Of a stretch of 64,000 bases of DNA, positions 58,989-64,000 are shown one piece after another. Source of the stretch: Ferruginibacter sp. (lineage in GTDB: Bacteria > Bacteroidota > Bacteroidia > Chitinophagales > Chitinophagaceae); NCBI GenBank assembly GCA_016786725.1, contig JAEUVU010000003.1, positions 1 through 64,000 of the forward strand. The letters are read 5' to 3'. Below the pieces are notes generated by a model. The model was not told the DNA's origin and did no database searches. It saw nothing but the letters and a program-made list of their open reading frames with translations. Both the position numbers and the translations under genes were made by a program. The first letter of the stretch is position 1, and every line of letters starts with the position of its first letter.

Positions 58989-61871
58989 TTGAAAATTTTT
59001 TTATCCATATTATTTTTTGTTGCCGCGTTGTATACAAATGCACAAAACCCTGTAAGCCGCAACCTTACTATTTTAAACGGCTTGCCCAGTAACACTGTGT
59101 ACTACATTATGCAGGATAAACAGGGTTTTATTTGGATGGGACACGATAAAGGTCTTAGCCGCTATGATGGAAATTCCTTTACGCACTACACTGCCGCATC
59201 GCAGCAAGGCAAAAGCATCAGCAACATTATGGAGTATAATGGCAGTGTATGGTGCCAGGATTTTTCGGGCAATTTTTATTATACCCACAACGACAGTTTG
59301 GTTAAAGAAACAAATTTTAAAAGCATAGGCACTTATTCTCCGGCAGGTATTATTAACAACCGGTTGCTTGCCGTGGTTAATTACGACAGTATTCGGGTGT
59401 ATGATGCCACAACAAGAAAGCAAGCCGCCTTTGTACTAAACGGCGGCCGCATGCCAGGTGTGTTGCACAACGGTTCTCAATTGTATTTTATTACGGGCAA
59501 CCGGTTGCTGCTGTTTAATGGAAGTTCCATTACTGCTGTTAACAGTTTTACAGGCGCCATGCCCAACCTGTTTTTTTTAACGCAAATAAAAAACAGTATT
59601 TACGGTTTCACATCGTCCAGCTATCCGTATATCTATCGCATAAATGGCAGCAGTTTTCAACCGGTAACGGTGCTAAAGCCAGGCCTGGTAATACACGATG
59701 TGACTATTATTGATGAGGAAATTTGGGTAAGCACCAGCTCCGGTGCTTATTGCTTTGATGCCTCTTTTAACCCACTGTACAACGGTCACTGTTTTTTTGC
59801 AGAACACAGTTTAAGCAAAGTAATGAAGGATAAAGAAAACAATTACTGGTTTGGCACATTAAATAAAGGCGTGTTGGTGGTACCCGATATTAATACAAAA
59901 ATTTACCGCTATGGCAACGAAAACATTACCGCTTTAAGCCGCTATAAAAACACTTCCGAAATCCTGGCCGGCACTTCATCCAATCTTATTTTTTCTTTTA
60001 ACAGCAACACCGAAAAAATAAACACGCTTGTAAGCAACGAAATTAAAGGCGAAGTTTTTTCATTGTATTATGATGCAGATCAAAATAGCATTGTTTCCTG
60101 CGGCAACAAAGTATCAGTTTATAAAAACGAACAAAAAGTAAAAGAAGAAACCATTGCCGGTAAAATTATTTGTGCTGTAAACAACGGTTCGTATGCAGTG
60201 GCCTATGCAAGCGGTGTGCTTTTTTTTCCAAGGGCGGGCAATGCGTTATCGTTGCCATCTTATTTTCCTGTTACAACAGATTCATCATCGCACCGCACCA
60301 TTTTAATACAGGGTTACCGTGGCCGATGTGTGTTTTACGATACGGCTTCGCAAACCTTGTACACCGGCACTGCGGCAGGGCTGCAATATTTTTCACCCAA
60401 AGGCAATGGATTTATCCTGCTTACCAATAAACACATTTATGCATCGGCCATTACCATGGTAAACAACAGCCTGTACGCTGCTACTTTTACCGATGGGTTG
60501 GTTAAAGTACAAGATGGCAAGGCAATATCGGTTAATAAAAACCAGCCTGCTGTTTTAAATACTATCTACAAACTGGTACCTCAAAACAACTTTTTATGGT
60601 TAACCGGTGATGAACAGATACAGCGTTTAAATACGATTGATAACACAGTAACTAGTTATACCGCTGCCGATGGCATGCCCACAGCCGAAATAAAAGATAT
60701 TGTAGTGCAGGCCGGTAATGTTTTTGTTGCTACATCTGACGGGCTGGTTGTATTTGCCGAAAATAAAAACAGCACCAACAATGTAAGGCCGGGTTTATTG
60801 CTCAACAGGTTTTGGGTTAACGACAAGCTGGTACAGTTAACAGATAACCTGCAGCTAAGATCTGCCCAAAATAATATTCAGATCAATTTTTCGGTGCTGG
60901 CATTTAAAGGCAATGCAGCGGCTGTGGTACAGTACTGCATTAACAAAGGCGGCTGGCAGCAGCTTGCTAAAAACAGCCGCAGCCTGCAACTGGCTTCGCT
61001 ATCGCCGGGTAAATATGTAATAGAAATAAAAGCTTTTAACGAAGATGGTGTTGCTGCAGCAAAAACTCTTGTTGTTCAGTTTACAATAGCGGCTCCATTT
61101 TATAAACAGCCCTGGTTTATTATTGCCATTGCTGTTTTGCTGTTTGGCAGCATGTACATCTATTTCAGGCAGCGTTTGCAAAATGAAAAAAAGAACAATG
61201 AATTGCTTGCACAAAAAATGGAACTGGAGCAGGAGTTGCATCAAAGCATGCTGGCTTCCATAAAAAGCCAGATGAACCCGCACTTTTTATTCAATGCACT
61301 CAACACCATCCAGTCTTACATTTACACCAACGAAAAAGAAAATGCATCGCAGTACCTGGGCAAATTCAGTGAGCTTACCCGTATGATACTGAACATGAGC
61401 AATAAAGAAAAAGTAAGCCTGGCCGATGAAATAAAAACATTGCAACTGTACCTGGAGCTGGAGCAGCTGCGCTTTGAAGAAAAACTGAACTACAGCATAA
61501 CTGTTGACAAGGAGCTGAGTACCGAAACTTTTTTAATTCCATCTATGCTGGTGCAGCCCTATGTTGAAAACGCCATCAAGCATGGTTTAATGCACCAGAA
61601 AAACAAGTGGCAGCTGCATATTGATTTTACGCAAAAACAAAACGCTGTAGAAATAACCATTGATGATAATGGCGTAGGCCGCCAGGCCAGCGAAGCCATT
61701 AACCGGCAAAAAACAAAAACACATCAATCTTTTGCCAGCAATGCCAATCAAAAAAGGCTTGCCATTTTAAACAAAGGATTAAAGCAGGCCATTGCTTTGC
61801 AGGTAATTGATAAAAAAGATGCAAATGGCCAGGCTGCGGGCACCGCGGTTATTTTAAATATACCCCGTTAG
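58989..61871 (+). CDS. LytS-type sensor histidine kinase with propeller sensor (locus B)
   Basis: 960 residues from TTG 58989 (MKIFLSILFFVAALYTNAQ, signal peptide). Same build as the locus A kinase: propeller repeats (NLTILNGLPSNTVYYIMQDK, GFIWMGHDKGLSRYDG), a Y_Y_Y domain near 620-715, a membrane helix (PWFIIAIAVLLFGSMYIYF), the phospho-acceptor in MNPHFLFNALNTIQSYIY, and QPYVENAIKHGLM in the ATPase domain. It is clearly a paralogue, and its response regulator gene follows 88 nt downstream. Confidence 0.92.
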   Translation: MKIFLSILFFVAALYTNAQNPVSRNLTILNGLPSNTVYYIMQDKQGFIWMGHDKGLSRYDGNSFTHYTAASQQGKSISNIMEYNGSVWCQDFSGNFYYTHNDSLVKETNFKSIGTYSPAGIINNRLLAVVNYDSIRVYDATTRKQAAFVLNGGRMPGVLHNGSQLYFITGNRLLLFNGSSITAVNSFTGAMPNLFFLTQIKNSIYGFTSSSYPYIYRINGSSFQPVTVLKPGLVIHDVTIIDEEIWVSTSSGAYCFDASFNPLYNGHCFFAEHSLSKVMKDKENNYWFGTLNKGVLVVPDINTKIYRYGNENITALSRYKNTSEILAGTSSNLIFSFNSNTEKINTLVSNEIKGEVFSLYYDADQNSIVSCGNKVSVYKNEQKVKEETIAGKIICAVNNGSYAVAYASGVLFFPRAGNALSLPSYFPVTTDSSSHRTILIQGYRGRCVFYDTASQTLYTGTAAGLQYFSPKGNGFILLTNKHIYASAITMVNNSLYAATFTDGLVKVQDGKAISVNKNQPAVLNTIYKLVPQNNFLWLTGDEQIQRLNTIDNTVTSYTAADGMPTAEIKDIVVQAGNVFVATSDGLVVFAENKNSTNNVRPGLLLNRFWVNDKLVQLTDNLQLRSAQNNIQINFSVLAFKGNAAAVVQYCINKGGWQQLAKNSRSLQLASLSPGKYVIEIKAFNEDGVAAAKTLVVQFTIAAPFYKQPWFIIAIAVLLFGSMYIYFRQRLQNEKKNNELLAQKMELEQELHQSMLASIKSQMNPHFLFNALNTIQSYIYTNEKENASQYLGKFSELTRMILNMSNKEKVSLADEIKTLQLYLELEQLRFEEKLNYSITVDKELSTETFLIPSMLVQPYVENAIKHGLMHQKNKWQLHIDFTQKQNAVEITIDDNGVGRQASEAINRQKTKTHQSFASNANQKRLAILNKGLKQAIALQVIDKKDANGQAAGTAVILNIPR

Positions 61872-61893
61872 TTTGCTGTTTATTGCTGCCTGA

Positions 61894-61941
61894 TAAAACA
61901 AAACACGTGTTTTGTAAAACGGCGGCTTGCTTTAATAAAAC
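61894..61941 (+). promoter_or_regulatory. putative LytTR operator: three TAAAAC words, 21-bp phase
   Basis: TAAAAC begins at 61894, 61915 and 61936, 21 bp apart each time. Overlapping the first two is the perfect 18-bp palindrome ACAAAACACGTGTTTTGT at 61898-61915. The group ends 18 nt before the regulator start. Confidence 0.65.
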
Positions 61942-61959
61942 ACTTATTAAATTGCGTAA

Positions 61960-62709
61960 ATGGAACCATGTATAATTATTGATGATGAGCCAAAAGCACG
62001 CAAGCTGCTGCAATCTGTTATTGAACAGTATTGCCCCGGCCTGCAGATTATGGCTTTGTGCGAAGATTTACCTGCAGGCATTAAGGCCATAAAAAAACAC
62101 AAGCCTTCTTTAATTTTTTTAGATATTGAAATGCCGGGCCACAGCGGCCTGGAGCTGCTTGATTTTTTTAATGATGATGAAATTGATTTCAGCATCATTT
62201 TTACAACCGCTTATAACGAATACGCCATACAGGCTTTCCGCTTTTCGGCCATTGATTATTTATTAAAGCCCATACAGCATACAGAGCTTGTTGGGGCAGT
62301 GGACCGCTTTTTAAAAAAACAACAACTTCAACAACCGGCACAATTAAAAAGCCTTAAGCAAAACCTTAACAGCGCCGATGGCTGGAGTGAAAAACGCATT
62401 GCAGTACCCAGTGCACAAACCATTCATTTTTTTAAGCCTGATGAGGTTATTATGATAAAAGGCGAAGCCGCCTACAGCGAAATTTATTTGGCCAGTGGCA
62501 GCAAACTGCTTGCCAGCCGTAACCTGCGCCATTTTGAAGAAATGCTGAAAGACATACCGGTTTTTTTCCGCAGCCATAAATCGTACATCATCAACCGCAG
62601 CGCCGTTAAGGAGTATGTTAAAAGCGATGGCGGTTATCTTACTTTACACAATGGCTTACAGGCCGGTTTATCGCCCGATAAAGCAGCAGATTTTTTAAAC
62701 GGCATGTAA
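61960..62709 (+). CDS. LytTR-type response regulator (locus B)
   Basis: 249 residues, paralogue of the locus A regulator. Receiver domain with DD at 8-9, Asp55 in IFLDIEMPG, FTTAYNEYA and YLLKPIQ. The LytTR domain has MIKGEAAYSEIYLASGSKLL and FFRSHKSYIINRSAVKEY. Likely target sites are the phased repeats at 61894, 56059 and 62755. The presence of sites before its own gene suggests autoregulation. Confidence 0.93.
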   Translation: MEPCIIIDDEPKARKLLQSVIEQYCPGLQIMALCEDLPAGIKAIKKHKPSLIFLDIEMPGHSGLELLDFFNDDEIDFSIIFTTAYNEYAIQAFRFSAIDYLLKPIQHTELVGAVDRFLKKQQLQQPAQLKSLKQNLNSADGWSEKRIAVPSAQTIHFFKPDEVIMIKGEAAYSEIYLASGSKLLASRNLRHFEEMLKDIPVFFRSHKSYIINRSAVKEYVKSDGGYLTLHNGLQAGLSPDKAADFLNGM

Positions 62710-62754
62710 ATTTTACAACCTGTAGCAGCAATTTTTTTTACAACAGTGTTTTCC

Positions 62755-62781
62755 TAAAATTAAAACGGGCTTATATAAAAC
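62755..62781 (+). promoter_or_regulatory. putative LytTR operator before the last gene
   Basis: TAAAAT at 62755 and TAAAAC at 62776 are 21 bp apart, with a further TAAAACGG at 62761. A CATCTTTG box starts 29 bp downstream (62810-62817), the same distance as for the gene at 50023. Confidence 0.5.
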
Positions 62782-62834
62782 CGCAGTGTTTTACCATTTA
62801 CAGGCACATCATCTTTGCCCGTAAACTTAAAACA

Positions 62835-64000
62835 ATGAAAAAAATATTTCTATTACTAGCCATGGCTGCAGGTTTAAGCAGCATTACACTTACAGGTGAA
62901 GCACAGTTACTAAAAAAATTAAAAAACGCTGCCGGCGGCGGAGGCTCAAGCCAGGGAGCAACTGGTAAAGTGAGCGAAAAAGAAGAAAAGAATATTGAGG
63001 AAGAAGCCGCAAAAGATATGGCAAACCCATTGCTTGATGGCCAGCCTTTCGATAAACAGGATGATCAGAAAGCGTGTGGTATTTATTATGCTACCAGCCC
63101 GGTTATTGCAGTAAACGGCAGCAAAACAAAACAGTTTGGCGTGCAAAAGTTTTTGATAAACCGTGTTAAGAACGAGAACATCGTTTACGAAATATCTACT
63201 GCTTACGCTTTTGATGCAGATGATAAGAACAAAGTAGAACCATACAAAGTAAACCGGGAAACAAAATATTTTAAGTGGGATAAAAAGTGTGGAATGGGCA
63301 GCCTGCGTTATATATCTGATTGTTCTTTATTTTATATAGATGGCGACTTTACCTCAAAAATAAATAATGAAGGCAAAGATGTTTTCCCAACATCCGAAAC
63401 AAAAGTGATGCGTAACCTGAACGAAGTTAACCTGCATCTTTTAGAGCCGGGCATCATCATTGGCTACAAAAATATTTATGAAGAATGCTGCATTGATCCT
63501 AAAGGATCAGACTATGATGCCGCCAAAGCAAAAGCCTATGAAACTTTTCATAAGCCAATCATCTTCTACACCAAAGAAAAAGAAGCAAAAGCAAAAGCTT
63601 TAACGCTGCAGCAGGTACAAACAATTTTTAAAACATGGTACCAGAAGCTGCAGGGTATGTACAATGCCGGCGCCGGTGGCGAAGAATTGCCTGCGCCGGG
63701 AGCTGCGGCTTCAAGTTCTTTGTTCAGCGCTGCAAAAGCGCAGGTGTTAACTGCCATGAAAGCTTACCTGGCAAAAGAAGGCATGAGCCAGTATGTGCCT
63801 GAGTATGCATACATCTACAATAATTATTCAGAGTTTGGGCCCATAACCATGCCGCACCCGCAAACCGGTGTTACGGTTACCTCTGGCCGCACGGTTACCT
63901 TTTATGTTGTTTGTAAAAATTTAAAAACAAACGCTGCCGATGGCCGTAAGTTTTTTGATACCGACTATGTTTACTTTTGGGTAAACCTGGGCGAAGATGT
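62835..64000 (+). CDS. hypothetical secreted protein, 3' end beyond the window
   Basis: The ATG at 62835 opens a frame with no stop to the window edge (at least 388 residues). Signal peptide MKKIFLLLAMAAGLSSITLT, then EAQLLKKLKNAAGGGGSSQG, the same AQLLKKLK start as the split gene at 57091. A large domain of mixed alpha/beta character follows, with cysteines in DQKACGIYY, KKCGMG and EECCIDPKG, and a beta-rich C-terminal part. No family recognised. Preceded by phased repeats and a -7-like box, so probably under control of the locus B regulator. Confidence 0.75.
   Translation, partial: MKKIFLLLAMAAGLSSITLTGEAQLLKKLKNAAGGGGSSQGATGKVSEKEEKNIEEEAAKDMANPLLDGQPFDKQDDQKACGIYYATSPVIAVNGSKTKQFGVQKFLINRVKNENIVYEISTAYAFDADDKNKVEPYKVNRETKYFKWDKKCGMGSLRYISDCSLFYIDGDFTSKINNEGKDVFPTSETKVMRNLNEVNLHLLEPGIIIGYKNIYEECCIDPKGSDYDAAKAKAYETFHKPIIFYTKEKEAKAKALTLQQVQTIFKTWYQKLQGMYNAGAGGEELPAPGAAASSSLFSAAKAQVLTAMKAYLAKEGMSQYVPEYAYIYNNYSEFGPITMPHPQTGVTVTSGRTVTFYVVCKNLKTNAADGRKFFDTDYVYFWVNLGED

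Noticed and set aside
1..64000. tRNA or rRNA genes
   Set aside because: Visual inspection of every gap found no cloverleaf with a T-loop GTTCRA motif or CCA-ended acceptor. A dedicated search such as tRNAscan-SE would be decisive.

Overview
The window reads as chromosomal DNA of a Bacteroidota bacterium, most likely order Chitinophagales (Chitinophagaceae-like). Support: a type IX secretion (Por) C-terminal sorting domain on a large secreted protein, Bacteroidota-type -7 promoter boxes (TAnnTTTG) close to many starts, PorT/DUF6089-like beta-barrels, an S46 dipeptidyl peptidase, bacterial GH3 proteins, LytS/LytTR two-component pairs with propeller sensor domains, and many secreted proteins ending their signal peptide in A-Q. 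GC looks to be around 40%. No rRNA, tRNA or CRISPR array was recognised by eye.

Layout. 0-1.9 kb: mobile DNA (5' end of an IS3-family orfA, an IS1595-type transposase, two small unknown ORFs). 1.9-3.2 kb: two tandem ECF sigma factors. 3.3-11.2 kb: a mostly plus-strand run with a UvrD/PcrA helicase, an ABC permease/ATPase pair, an Nfu-type Fe-S protein, two M23 peptidases, PnuC, Tag, a 59-residue membrane protein and a NadR-type kinase (NAD precursor uptake and phosphorylation around a DNA glycosylase). 11.2-30.1 kb: housekeeping and envelope genes (MtgA, LysE-type exporter, GH3, S46 peptidase, amine oxidase, CYTH, free-Met-sulfoxide reductase, AlkA-like glycosylase, CysS, EEP phosphatase, two rhomboids, RlmD), interrupted at 18.6-20.7 kb by an AT-rich DUF262/DUF1524 gene plus a short MjaI-like nuclease fragment, a probable defence acquisition. 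30.2-39.4 kb: thioredoxin-like and parvulin-type envelope proteins, a beta-barrel, MetF, a lipoprotein, LptB, a second GH3, FabG. 39.4-46.8 kb: an inorganic-carbon cassette (SulP transporter, beta-carbonic anhydrase, DabA, DabB-like subunit).

47.7-64 kb is the most unusual part. Two LytS-type sensor kinase/LytTR regulator pairs face away from each other, and each is interleaved with secreted proteins of unknown function, including a T9SS-targeted protein made of short NTA-G repeats with an S74 chaperone domain. Five intergenic regions there carry short direct repeats phased by 21 bp (TTTGTGAACGG or TTGTAAAACGG types). They lie about 20-30 bp upstream of putative -7 boxes, as expected for LytTR operators.

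A second theme is dispersed repeat sequence. Intergenic palindromes (GGTTGCCAACC, ACGAATTACACGAATT, CTCTCC-AAA-GGAGAG types) are common. Repeat-like DNA also appears in frame inside rlmD, the NadR-type kinase and possibly cysS, recalling the palindromic elements found inside Rickettsia genes. Two small secreted-protein genes (48 kb and 57 kb) are each broken by an apparent single-base frameshift, which may be genuine decay or a sequencing error.
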